From assembly GCA_958510875.1 (NCBI GenBank), contig OY294067.1:201703982-201767981 (forward strand): a stretch of 64,000 nucleotides of DNA. The letters run 5' to 3'. The DNA comes from Endomychus coccineus (Eukaryota; Arthropoda; Insecta; Coleoptera; Endomychidae). The translations under genes and the position numbers were made by a program. Of this stretch, positions 1 to 9,801 are shown in pieces (position 1 is the stretch's first letter; each line of letters opens with the position of its first letter). Below the pieces are notes generated by a model. It had not been told where the DNA came from. It saw only the letters and a list, made by a program, of their open reading frames with translations, and did no database searches.

Positions 1-1011
1 TATAATAGACTTTGACGATTAAAATTAGAATTATAATGTTCATAATAATGTTCATTATTATTATTATTAGTATTATTGAATTTTGAAAGTACTTAAGTTA
101 TAACTCCATGGTTTATATGACTACGGTTAGCTACGCTGTGGTCTAGAGGTGACAGCATATACTCCGGAATATTTACTGGAGAAGGTTTTCATTGATGTTC
201 AGTTTCTTATGGGCAAATGAAAGCCCATTTTTATTTTCCAATATATCCATGTGAATTATGTCAAGATACGGGACCATATCAATTTCGATTCATTTATGAA
301 ATTGCAGATTTTTACATATTAGTTTTATTTGACCAATGATGCATATTGTTATTATTTGGAAACAATAAACATTTTGAATTGTTCGTATTTCGTATCTTTC
401 CTTTTAACCCCTGCCCTTATTTTATTCTCTGATTTTCTCTGACGAGTCATGAGTCCTTTCCAACTAAATCGATCCCAAGGAAACCGTTGATAACAATTTT
501 GGGCGAATCGGTCCCACTATTTTCCAGATGGTTCCCCAAACGGACAGAACGTTACTCAAATTGGGGCCAGTGGTTCTATTAGTTTTACCTGACCGAATTT
601 CAACAATTCTACAAATTCGTTGAATTCTAGTTGTGAAAAATAAATATCGTTACTTACCCAGAAATATATCATAATATCGTACGTACCTGGTAAATTTTGC
701 CGATTGAAATGAATTAATGGACATTTTAGTTGGAGATTATTCTACACCAAGATGAAACTGCAGTTCTATTATAATTCGAAGTTGGGACCCACAGCTTCAG
801 AAAAGCGTTAGAAAATAGAGAATCAACTTCGAAAACACTCATGTCATGTAACTCGTGAAATAATATCGTTGTATTCGATCTAATGTACAAATAAAATAAT
901 ATATACTTTAGCTAATATATAAATCAACCGCGAAGAATTCAATTTGTTTAATGTGTGAAATTTCATGCTTTAAATAATTATATACATTAGCCGTAACATA
1001 TATATATATAT
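1..1011. other. no gene recognised
   Basis: AT-rich sequence with many stops in all frames. I see no coding signature, RNA gene or clear repeat before the palindrome that starts at 1,012. Confidence 0.5.
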
Positions 1012-1149
1012 ATATTTGTATGTTTTCTTGGTATATTGGTTCGTATATATACTGATAATGAAATAAAAATTCTGCTTTGACGTTTCGACAATTTTTATTT
1101 CATTATCAGTATATATACGAACCAATATACCAAGAAAACATACAAATAT
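1012..1149. repeat. 60-bp perfect inverted repeat (hairpin)
   Basis: Two 60-bp arms (1,012-1,071 and 1,090-1,149) are exact reverse complements around an 18-base loop. The loop contains GACGTTTCGAC, which on the minus strand reads GTCGAAACGTC. That string resembles the GAAACGTC block of the Penelope-like tails elsewhere in this window (12.1, 53.8 and 63.1 kb). The arms themselves do not resemble those tails. It may be a PLE-derived or MITE-like palindrome; the assignment is an inference. Confidence 0.75.
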
Positions 1150-1187
1150 TACAAATGGTTCAAGAATATCAACAAAAGAATATATAT

Positions 1188-1192
1188 ATATA
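1188..1192. repeat. target site duplication of gypsy element, left copy
   Basis: ATATA directly precedes the left LTR and matches ATATA directly after the right LTR at 11,652-11,656. The left copy sits in a TA run, so the exact length of the duplication is ambiguous. Confidence 0.65.
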
Positions 1193-1645
1193 TGATAAGG
1201 TTATCATTAATATGATTATTCCAATAATTATTATACATTTGACGGTTGTCATTCTTAAAAACTGATACATAATATAATATATCAATAACATTTCTTTAAC
1301 ATTATATAACTCAAATTTACTAATCCCAACTTATATCTATAACATTTTTCAATAGTTTGTGCTATCTCATGATAGTTGTTGTAATCATTTTAATTATGAT
1401 TTCTGCCTTCGTAACACTGTACGTTTATTCACTTTCATTAAAGTTCTTGTTTTACCCTTCTAATTCCAATTACATTGTTGTTTATTATGTTTTACATTGT
1501 TTATTATATTATACTAACTATTATTCAACTTTTAATATTGTTTTTAATTCCATATAATATCTTTTTATTAATCTTTCCTGATTTTCAATGTTCGGTAAGT
1601 TCTAATTTTTATTATTTTTGTTATTTAGGAAATGAAATCTTAACA
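1193..1645 (-). repeat. 3' LTR of Ty3/gypsy element
   Basis: A 453-bp long terminal repeat, near-identical to 11,200-11,651. On the plus strand it begins TGATAAGG and ends CTTAACA, so on the element's own strand it starts TGTTA and ends CA, the usual TG...CA form. Because the genes run on the minus strand, this left copy is the 3' LTR. The two LTRs differ by scattered substitutions and small indels, so the insertion is not very recent. Short ORFs inside it on the plus strand occur in both LTR copies and are not genes. Confidence 0.9.
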
Positions 1646-1660
1646 AATTCCCCTAAATCA
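1646..1660 (-). other. polypurine tract of gypsy element
   Basis: Directly inside the 3' LTR the minus strand reads TTTAGGGGAATT up to the LTR start. That is the expected place and purine-rich composition for the plus-strand primer of an LTR retrotransposon. Confidence 0.6.
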
Positions 1661-1735
1661 ATTTTAAAGTATTAATCGATCTTTAATATTTAAAATTTAT
1701 TTACCTTTTGATTTTATTTTCATGAACTAGATTTA

Positions 1736-2854
1736 TTAATAATTATACTTGTATATTTGATCAATATTAAATATTCCCCTTATCTTTCCATTTTCAGGAT
1801 TCATTAATTCATAACTATTTTTAGCATTTTCATTTGTTACCACATATGGACCTTCAAAAGCAAAACATAATTTTCTACATATATTCTCTTTATTATTAGT
1901 TACTCTCATTGCTCTTACTATTACTAATTCACCTATTTCAAATTTAATTAACTTCCCTCTTCTTCTCATTTCCCTACTCATATACTTTCTTGCATTTCTC
2001 TCTAACCTATTACTGATATCTTTCAAAATTTCATTTCGTTCTACTGAATTTTCATCCAACCATTCTCTATCAGGTTCTTCGCTTTTCATAATTAATACAG
2101 GTGTTTTCTCTGTTATAGTATTTGGACAATGATTTAAACATTTTGCTACCCTGTATATTGATTTATCCCAATGACGATGTTTACCCTCATAAAAAATCCT
2201 CAGATATTTCATTACTTCCTGTATATATCGCTCTGATGGATTGGATTGAGGATGTCTGATGCTTGTTAATTGATGAAAAATTAAATTCCATTTGCAAAAA
2301 TACTTGAAACGTATGTTTTTGAAATATGTTGCGTTATCTGTAATTAACTTTCTTGGCCTACCAATTTCTTCAAAATAGTTTTCTAAATTATGCATTACTT
2401 CTTTACTTTTTGTCGTTTTGCAAGGATATAATTTTATATTTTTAGAAAATAAATCTACTACAACTAAAATATGTCTATTTCCTTTTTCTGTTACTATTAA
2501 TTCACTTAAAAAATCTATTGCTACTACTTCTAAACATTCTTTTACTATAATACTCTTTGCTAAATTATGATTAATCAGATTTTTAGGCTTTGCTCTTTGA
2601 CATGTATCACATTTCTTTGTGATTTCCTCTGCTATTTGGTAATCTCCTTTTCCCATATAATTTTCTCTAAATATGAGCCACATTTTTCTTGCTCCTATAT
2701 GATCAAATTCATCATGTATATGATTTAAAATTTTGAAAATTAAGTCTCGATTTATTCTGTATAATTCTTTCCTGCCTACTTCTTGTAAATAAATTCCTTC
2801 TTTTTTTACATTTCTTTTTATCCTTCTCTGATAAAGTACTTTGATTGTTTTCAA
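1736..2854 (-). CDS. gypsy Pol: integrase region (frame-shifted from RT)
   Basis: Integrase part of a Ty3/gypsy polyprotein, which inserts the element's cDNA into the genome. An N-terminal HHCC zinc-binding segment is visible (HIHDEFDHIG, then CDTCQRAKP). The DDE core follows: Asp in VVAIDFLSE, Asp in LITDNATYF and Glu in HPQSNPSERY, so all three catalytic acids are kept. The C-terminal part (EIGELVIVRA, FEGPYVV) resembles the gypsy GPY/F module, and the ORF ends about 90 bp before the 3' LTR, leaving no room for env. The first ~18 codons overlap the RT-RNase H ORF in another frame. The frames meet in a poly-A run near 2,800-2,812, so a one-base slip there has probably split Pol. The start codon is therefore not a true initiation site. 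Confidence 0.88.
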   Translation of the reverse strand: MKTIKVLYQRRIKRNVKKEGIYLQEVGRKELYRINRDLIFKILNHIHDEFDHIGARKMWLIFRENYMGKGDYQIAEEITKKCDTCQRAKPKNLINHNLAKSIIVKECLEVVAIDFLSELIVTEKGNRHILVVVDLFSKNIKLYPCKTTKSKEVMHNLENYFEEIGRPRKLITDNATYFKNIRFKYFCKWNLIFHQLTSIRHPQSNPSERYIQEVMKYLRIFYEGKHRHWDKSIYRVAKCLNHCPNTITEKTPVLIMKSEEPDREWLDENSVERNEILKDISNRLERNARKYMSREMRRRGKLIKFEIGELVIVRAMRVTNNKENICRKLCFAFEGPYVVTNENAKNSYELMNPENGKIRGIFNIDQIYKYNY

Positions 2855-4118
2855 TGCTCTCTAATGAAAATAAACCCCTTACTTCTAATAAAATATTTGC
2901 TCCTATTTTATATTTTCTTTTATCAATTTTTAAATTTCCTTCTTCTCTTGTTAAAGTATCAGCTATTATATTTAATTTTCCTGGAATATGTCTTATTTCA
3001 AAATCATATTCCTGCAATAACAAAATCCATCTTTGAATCCTACTGTTTACAAACTTGTTTTTAAATATACTTGTTAATGCACTATGATCAGTTTCTACCT
3101 TTACTTTGTTTCCTAACAAATAAAATCTTAATTTCTTTACACAAAAAACTATGCTTGCTAACTCTAATTCAGTGACACTGTAATTTTTTTCATGAACTTT
3201 TGTCATTCTTGACACAAAACTTATGGGAACTTCTTCATTATTTTGTTTTTGTAATAAAACACCACTGAATCTTTGTTTAGAAGCATCTGTTCTTATTATA
3301 AAAGGTTTATCATACTGTGCATGATGAACTTTTACTTTTTGAATGAAAGTATCTTCTAAATTTTGGAAAGCTTCGTGTCTTTCATTATCCCATTTCCATC
3401 TTACCCCTTTCTTAAGTAATTCTACTAATTTAATTTCCTTCTGACTTAAATCAGGAATGAGCCTTTTGAAATAATTTATCAAATCTAGGAATCCCCTCAA
3501 AGTTTTAAGATTTGTGGGTCTCTTGAAATTTTTAATTACATCTAACCTATCTTCATCCATTTCTAAACCATCCCTCGTTAATTTATAACCCAAAAATTTA
3601 ATTTTTGTTCTATAGAATTCACATTTCTCAATATTTATTTTCAAACCTGCTATATCTAATTCATTCAAAACTAATTTTATGTGATCTTGATGATCTTCTA
3701 CTGTTCTAGGAAATATTAATATGTCATCTATATAATGCACTACAAAAATTTGAAATCTATTCAATATCTGATTCATACTTCTTACTAACGCACTGCATGC
3801 ACTTTGAATACCAAAAGGCGTAACTTTAAAACGATACACTTCTCCATCTATCATAAAATCAGTGTAATCTGTAGAATTTTCGTGTAATGGAATCAACCAG
3901 AAACTATGCCTTAAATCAATTTTACTAAAAACTTGTGCCTTTACTATTCTACCAAAGACTGCGTCCATATTTTCAGGAGCTTCATATTGTGGTGCTGAAA
4001 ATCTATTCAATGTTCGAGCATCTAAACATAACCTAATATCACCATTTGACTTTTTTGCTATTACAATAGGGTTTATATATTTTGTTTTAATTCTTTCTAT
4101 TATGTCTTGTTCTAGCAT
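2712..4118 (-). CDS. gypsy Pol: reverse transcriptase and RNase H
   Basis: Reverse transcriptase followed by RNase H of the gypsy element. RT residues visible include KSNGDIRLCLDARTLN, the motif A region FSKIDLRHSFW, TPFGIQSA (the FGL/P-type motif) and the catalytic YIDD box in VVHYIDDILIF. RNase H shows its acidic residues in RTDAS, TELELAS, TDHSAL and ADTLTR. The reading frame stays open upstream of the listed Met to about 4,279, through a stretch typical of the protease-RT linker, so the domain begins earlier than this start. Past about 2,810 the frame diverges from the integrase frame and the last ~30 codons are out-of-frame sequence. Catalytic residues are intact, but Pol as a whole is frame-broken. 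Confidence 0.9.
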   Translation of the reverse strand: MLEQDIIERIKTKYINPIVIAKKSNGDIRLCLDARTLNRFSAPQYEAPENMDAVFGRIVKAQVFSKIDLRHSFWLIPLHENSTDYTDFMIDGEVYRFKVTPFGIQSACSALVRSMNQILNRFQIFVVHYIDDILIFPRTVEDHQDHIKLVLNELDIAGLKINIEKCEFYRTKIKFLGYKLTRDGLEMDEDRLDVIKNFKRPTNLKTLRGFLDLINYFKRLIPDLSQKEIKLVELLKKGVRWKWDNERHEAFQNLEDTFIQKVKVHHAQYDKPFIIRTDASKQRFSGVLLQKQNNEEVPISFVSRMTKVHEKNYSVTELELASIVFCVKKLRFYLLGNKVKVETDHSALTSIFKNKFVNSRIQRWILLLQEYDFEIRHIPGKLNIIADTLTREEGNLKIDKRKYKIGANILLEVRGLFSLESIENNQSTLSEKDKKKCKKRRNLFTRSRQERIIQNKSRLNFQNFKSYT

Positions 4119-4321
4119 TTCACCGATTTTATTTCTAACATTTTCTATGTACTTGTATGGAATTGGATAGTTCTTGGATTTAAAATTTTCAATTTCTTTG
4201 ACTTGGAATCTATAAATATATTTACTAGCAATACGAGTTTCATCTCGTTCTGTTGTGAAATTATTTCTGATATGATTCCCCTATACTTCTCGGATACTTT
4301 CATCTGCGAGATTATTTCATT

Positions 4322-5044
4322 TTAATTTCTGCTTAACTCTTTTCTTCCGACCGCATTTATTATATTGCAACCTTCATTTGGTCTGTCAATATTTTCATTT
4401 TTTCGCTTTCCTATCTTTATAATTTCATATAACAACTTTATTTCCTTTTCCTCGTAATCTATAATAATTCCATGCTTCTCTAATTCATCAGTTCCCATAA
4501 CTATATCCAATTTCATATTCGGTACTACAAATAATTGCATTTCTAGACTTGACTTCCCTATTATAATATGCTCAGTAGTCATTTTTGACACTTCAGTAAT
4601 TTTCTTTTCACTAATATTTACTAACTCTACTTTTGTTATCTTTAATTGATTTTTTAATTTTAATTCAGACAATAGTTCTCCCCTCATTAATGATATTTCT
4701 GATTCCGTATCACACAAAATTTCTACTTCTTTCCCTTTTAAAAACCCTTTTAATTTAATTAAACCTATACTTTCTTTTTCTTCCCTTTGCTGTTCGTAGT
4801 CAATGTATTCCCTCTGATGTTCGTATAACACATTGACTTGGTATTCGTGCTTACGTAAAAAGCCTGTTGTTGATTGTTCTGACTTGAAGAGTCTTCCCTT
4901 CCCTGTTCTCTTTCAATTCTATTGCAATTTACCTCCCTTTGATTAATCTGATTTCTTTTGTCTTCATTACTATTTTCATTTCTATTAATATAATTCTGAT
5001 TTCTATTGTCCCTATATCTATTTTGGTTATTATTATTATTATTC
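4322..5044 (-). CDS. gypsy Gag C-terminus and aspartic protease
   Basis: One frame stays open from the LINE junction near 5,044 down to the stop at 4,322. It first encodes an Asn/Arg-rich tail (runs of N, then QNRYRDNRNQNY), the displaced C-terminus of Gag, and then a retropepsin-like aspartic protease. The flap and substrate regions look normal (EILCDTESEISLM; later DIVMGTDELEKHGIIIDY). The active-site triad reads Asp-Thr-Glu where the family has Asp-Thr-Gly or Asp-Thr-Ser, a change likely to harm activity. The protease appears to be read in the Gag frame, with Pol in another frame just downstream, which fits Gag-Pro-Pol frameshift organisation. No proper start codon is expected. Confidence 0.8.
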
Positions 5045-5117
5045 TAGCTAAAACAATAGTGAACTAAAACTAACATTTGTGTAATTTTAATTTAAAATTA
5101 AGGTGTCGTAACAAATT

Positions 5118-8042
5118 ATGAATCCATATATACGTGATTTCTATTCAAATGTGATTATAACTGAAAGTGTCTCAAACGGTCAAGAATGTAACGAGTTTTT
5201 GAAATAAACTCTTCTTTTGATGAATTTAGGATAATTCATAGTAATATACGAAGTGTAAGTAAAAACTTGGATGAATTTAGAGTTTTTCTAATGTCTTTTG
5301 ACTCGTCTTTTGATGTCATAGTCCTCACAGAAACTTTCAATTTGTCAAATCTTGATGTGAATCTTTTTAGTATAAGTGGGTATAACCATGTGTATAACTT
5401 AGGTACCATTAATAAAAACGATGGAACTTTAATTTATGTCAAAAATACTTTAAATTACATTTATGATATAATTGATATTGATGGTATTAACGTTATCAAG
5501 ATAGACATACTAAATTTTCATCAACTTAAACTTACAGTGTTCGGATTGTACAGAGCATACGAAACATGCCCATTACAATTTGTAAGCTCATTAGAACAAT
5601 TCTTTAGTACATACAATGATAAGGCAGACATCAGTATTTTCACTGGAGATATTAATATAGACATTCTGTCTGATGAAGAGAATGCGCAAGAGTATTCAAA
5701 TGTGATGTCTCTATATGGCTTTAAATCTTTCATAAATAAACATACTAGAGTAACCGCTCATTCTAAATCTTGTCTAGATCATATTTTTATTAAAAGTAAA
5801 GCAAATATAAGTGATGTAACTCTACCTATCATAATCAAGACAAATATTACAGATCATTATTCAGTAGCATTACAAATAGTCCTGAGTAGTAACAGTACAA
5901 TTAAAACGTCTACGAATTACACAATTAACACTAACAATAACAGTATCAAAAAGATGAATTACTCAAAACTAAAAAATTTATTGTCCTCTACATCCTGGCA
6001 GCATCTAGACGGCATGGAAACGGAACCTGCAACAGATAACTTTATCAATATATTCAAAGCAAAACTACATTGTTGCACTAGAGAATTCAAATGTAATCGT
6101 TCGTTGATAAAAAGAAAAAATTGGATATCCAGCAGTTCAATTAATGAGCGAGATTCGTTACACAATAAATGGCAAAATGATCAGCTCAATGAAACTCTTC
6201 ATAATAACTACAAAATATTAAGGAATGAAGTGACAAATGAAATAAAGAAAGAAAAAACGGAATACTATAAAAACAAAATTCGGAATGGTAATAATAACTC
6301 TAAGGAACTATGGAATATCACTAAAGAGATCTGTAATAATCAAATAAAAAATAACGAAATAAAAATAATAAATGATCCAAATGGAGAGAGTATAAAAGGT
6401 GATAAACAAATAACTGACTCTTTCAATACTTTTTTCTCTGAAGTTGGTAAAAAACTCGCCGAAAAATTAAAACCCGATAGTAACGTGAAATTTGAAATAA
6501 AGCGCCAAAGCATATCATTCTATCTACATCCAACTTGTCCACAAGAGGTGAAACACTATATCTGTCAATTAAAAAGTAATAAATGTCCCGGCATAGACGG
6601 TATCTCATCAAAAACTTTAAAACTGGTAGCAGAGGAACTTTCGTATCCATTATCCATCATCATAAATAAAAGTTTTGCAACTGGGGAATGTCCAACTGCC
6701 TTTAAAACCTGTGTTTTGAAACCCATCTTCAAAAAAGGAGATAAATTAGATGTTAACAATTATAGGCCTATCTCATTGTTAACAAATTTTGCAAAGGTAT
6801 ATGAAAAAATTCTGAAGAAAAGGCTCTCAAAGTTTTTAAACAAATATAACATTTTGTCACCTAAGCAATATGGTTTTAGAGAAAAGCGTAGTACACAGGA
6901 TGCGTTGGCAAATCTGACCAAATTAATATATAACTCATTAGATGAAAAGGAAAAATGTTTAGTGATATTTGTTGACCTTACCTAAGCCTTTGACTCTGTG
7001 AGCCATACTCAACTTCTGGAAACGTTGGAAACTGTAGGTTTCAGAAACATCGCGTTGAAATTATTGAAAAACTATTTATCCCACAGAAAGCAATGTACCA
7101 AAATAAATTATACTGAGAGCGATTTTCGTGAAGTGGAATATGGTGTACCGCAGGGTACAGTTCTCGGTCCGCTACTTTTCACAATTTATATAAATAATCT
7201 GTTTCAACTACCAACATCTAGTAATATAATAAGTTATGCAGATGATACGGCATTATTCCATTCTGCACAATCCTGGAAGGATTTGAAAAATCGGGTAGAA
7301 AGGGATTTCTTACATATAAAAAATTTCTTTGACAATAAATTATTAACAATTAATTTAGAGAAAACTCAATACTTACCTTTTCATCTAACTACACTTACAT
7401 CACCGAATTTTAATTATCTCGATATTACTAAAAACTTTAAAATAGAATCGGCAAATGAAGTTACTTATCTTGGGATTAAAATGGACAAAAATCTACGTTG
7501 GAACTCTCACATAAATGATGTCTCGAAGAAAGTAAGGAAAATTCTTTACACATTCCGGTTACTTAATCAATATTCAACAAAAAATCTTATTAAAATTATT
7601 TATCACTCGCTAGTTGCTCCTCACTTGTGTTATGGTATAATTGCCTGGGGTGGTGTCCTTAATATTCATCTAAATAAACTGCAAGTACTACAAAAAAGAT
7701 TTCTAAAAATATGGTTAGGAAAACCTAATACTTATCCAAGTGACAAACTGTTTCAGGAAAGTCAAAGTATGGATCTAAGAACTCTGTTTTATTATAATAT
7801 AGCTTGTAGGCAAATGAATGAATTCAAAACCTATCCCGAACATACTTACAGCACCCGACACTGTACTACTCAACTACTGCACAGCGTTCATTCAATCATT
7901 TGGCAGCTAAAGTTTTTAATTCTCTCCCCCGTAGATTGCAACACATTTCACAAGAAAAAAAATTTAAAAAAGAATTAAAGCAGTACATCCATAGCATTAA
8001 TAGGAAAACTATAAATAATATTATTGACTCCAAAAACAATTA
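5118..8042 (+). pseudogene. LINE ORF2: AP endonuclease plus reverse transcriptase
   Basis: Reading from the ATG at 5,118, the product is an APE-type endonuclease (IIHSNIRSV, VIVLTET, FTGDINIDIL, SCLDHIFI, TDHYSV) followed by a LINE reverse transcriptase (CPGIDGIS, NYRPISLL, YGFREKRSTQDAL, GVPQGTVLGPLLF and the catalytic YADD box at about 7,236). The thumb and C-terminal region follow with the family's FNSLPRRL motif. Three lesions are visible: a frame change near 5,205, an in-frame TAA at 6,983-6,985 between DLT and AFDSVSH where the family has Lys, and a frameshift at about 7,880-7,900 after which the true C-terminus runs in the next frame to about 8,042. The clade looks CR1/Jockey-like, but this is uncertain. 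It cannot make a full protein as it stands. Confidence 0.88.
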
Positions 8043-8496
8043 ATTATTTTACAGCACTTTAATCTATTCATACTGTTTTCACATTCATTGTCACGCTTAT
8101 GGATAATGTGTACTATTCAACACATTTCTGATAATTATATATACCTAATAATTTTTCGCACCTTGAATTACTGATGTTTGTTTTATTTATGTTCATTAGT
8201 GGTACCTATATGTTTTCATATGGATACTTTTTTAAGTTTTTTCATATATTATATTTTCGCGAAATTATTGTACTTTGTATTGTTGTGTTAATGTGTTTTT
8301 TTGGGTAAATCGTTAATATTTGTTAAGAATTGTCTCTAGTAATAGAGCATTTACATAAGTACTTCTCGTCCCGCACAAATGCATTTCATGCATTTTGGGA
8401 TTAAATCTTAAGATTTTCTTCTATAATTGAAACTTTTAGTTATCTTAATTTTATAATTAATACTTGCTATTCTCTTGTAATTTATTGCTAATAAAT
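8043..8496 (+). other. LINE 3' untranslated region
   Basis: About 450 bp of AT-rich non-coding sequence between the end of the LINE reading frame and its ATTCT-rich tail. No RNase H domain, poly-A signal with tail, or other gene is visible. Confidence 0.6.
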
Positions 8497-8523
8497 TTCT
8501 ATTCTATTTCATTCTATTCTATT

Positions 8524-9801
8524 CTATATACTTTCCCTACTATAATTATAATTCTGGTTCCTATTATCTCTGTTTCTATACTTATTCTGATAATTGTTAT
8601 TATTATGGAATCTATTGTTATAATTTTGATTTTCCTGCCTTCTATCGTTATAATTTTGATTTCCCCTATAATTGTTTCTATTCTCATGATATGCATTTTG
8701 TTGCCTACTTCCTACGTTATTTTTATTATCGATTCGGTTTAAATACGATATTAATTGGTTCATGTTTTTAAGGTTAGAAATTGCTATTGCCTCCGATATT
8801 TGGCTTCCATATTGTCTCGAAATATATAGCACTATTTCTTCTTCTCGCATTTTTGGCTCTAAATATAGCGCTTCACTATACAAACTAAGTGCATAAGCAC
8901 TCATGCTTTTTCTAGTCCCTTCTATGTATTTCTTAAAATATAACCTCTCTCGACATTTCGACTGCTCATTTTCACCCCAAGAATTCTCTAAAAATTCAAC
9001 TATAAAATCATCTAGACTATTTATTTCCCTTTCCTTACAGTTAAACCATAACAATGGTTCATCAACCAATCGTTCTCTTATTAATTGTTTCATTCTCTCT
9101 AGACTCCTAACATACTGTATTTCATTTTTTAAATCTATCACAAAAATGCATGGATGTAATAGTTTTATATTTCCATTAAATTTCATCGTACTTTCATGAC
9201 CTACATTTCTATATTCTACATTCATTCTCTCTTCAGATCTATTCTCAATTCTTTTAATCCTTTCTTCCTGTCCATTTATTATCTTATCCTGTTCATTTAT
9301 TATTTTATCCTGAATTTCTTTCATACTTTGTACATCCACATTCACATTTTCTTCAATATTCTTCCCCATATCATTCATTCGATTTTCAATAATATCCATT
9401 TCTTTCTCTACATTATTAAACTTTCTATTTACAAAGCTATTATATTCATCTAATTTATTATCTATACTTTCTTCAACATGTTGTCTTATTTTCTTTTTTT
9501 CGGTTTCAACTATTCTCATAATCTCCTCAGTTCTTTTATCAAATTTATCATCCATTCTCTTGAGTTCATCTCTCATTTCATTTGTACTTTGCTCAAGATC
9601 ATGCATTCCTTTTTCAATTTTAGCATTTGTCTCATGTTTACTCTCTCTTATCTCATTAACTAATTTCATATTTAAACTTTCAAGCATTCTCATTATTTGT
9701 GCTTGACTATCTACTACTACTGGTGGTCTCTCTGCACTAATCACTTCACCATCTTCATTAAATCCTATTAATTCTGGAGTACTTTGTCTATCTCCTTCCA
9801 T
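8524..9801 (-). CDS. gypsy Gag (N-terminal and capsid part)
   Basis: Gag structural polyprotein of the gypsy element, 425 residues before the break. After an acidic N-terminus, residues ~30-200 are strongly charged with heptad-like spacing, consistent with a long coiled coil; tandem DKIIN and NEQDKIING units sit near residue 170. Residues ~205-360 look like a capsid domain (LLWFNCKEREI, LDDFIVEFLENSWG, CRERLYFKKYIEGTRKSM). The C-terminal 60 residues are Asn/Arg/Tyr-rich with no CCHC knuckle, so nucleic-acid binding probably relies on basic repeats. The stop arises at the LINE junction; the true tail continues at 5,044. The listed ATG follows an AT-rich leader and is a plausible start. Confidence 0.85.
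   Translation of the reverse strand: MEGDRQSTPELIGFNEDGEVISAERPPVVVDSQAQIMRMLESLNMKLVNEIRESKHETNAKIEKGMHDLEQSTNEMRDELKRMDDKFDKRTEEIMRIVETEKKKIRQHVEESIDNKLDEYNSFVNRKFNNVEKEMDIIENRMNDMGKNIEENVNVDVQSMKEIQDKIINEQDKIINGQEERIKRIENRSEERMNVEYRNVGHESTMKFNGNIKLLHPCIFVIDLKNEIQYVRSLERMKQLIRERLVDEPLLWFNCKEREINSLDDFIVEFLENSWGENEQSKCRERLYFKKYIEGTRKSMSAYALSLYSEALYLEPKMREEEIVLYISRQYGSQISEAIAISNLKNMNQLISYLNRIDNKNNVGSRQQNAYHENRNNYRGNQNYNDRRQENQNYNNRFHNNNNYQNKYRNRDNRNQNYNYSRESI

Larger units (their letters stand above)
5046..8523 (+). mobile_element. LINE inserted into gypsy gag
   Basis: A non-LTR retrotransposon in the opposite orientation to the gypsy element. Its insertion separates the gypsy Gag body (8,524-9,801) from the Gag tail and protease (4,322-5,044). 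It has one long APE-plus-RT coding region, a ~480-bp 3' UTR and no poly-A. The right end is an ATTCT-rich run (about 8,497-8,527), which recalls the short tandem 3' tails of CR1-type LINEs. An ATTCT also sits at the left junction and could be part of a target duplication. Boundaries are accurate only to about 20-30 bp because both flanks are low-complexity. Confidence 0.82.

Noticed and set aside
1357..1675. Plus-strand ORFs in the gypsy LTR, repeated at 11,363-11,825
   Set aside because: They lie within LTRs and exist only because the LTR is present twice; composition is AT-driven and the element's genes run on the other strand.
9200..9663. Plus-strand ORFs opposite gypsy gag
   Set aside because: Shadows of the Gag coiled-coil coding sequence on the other strand.
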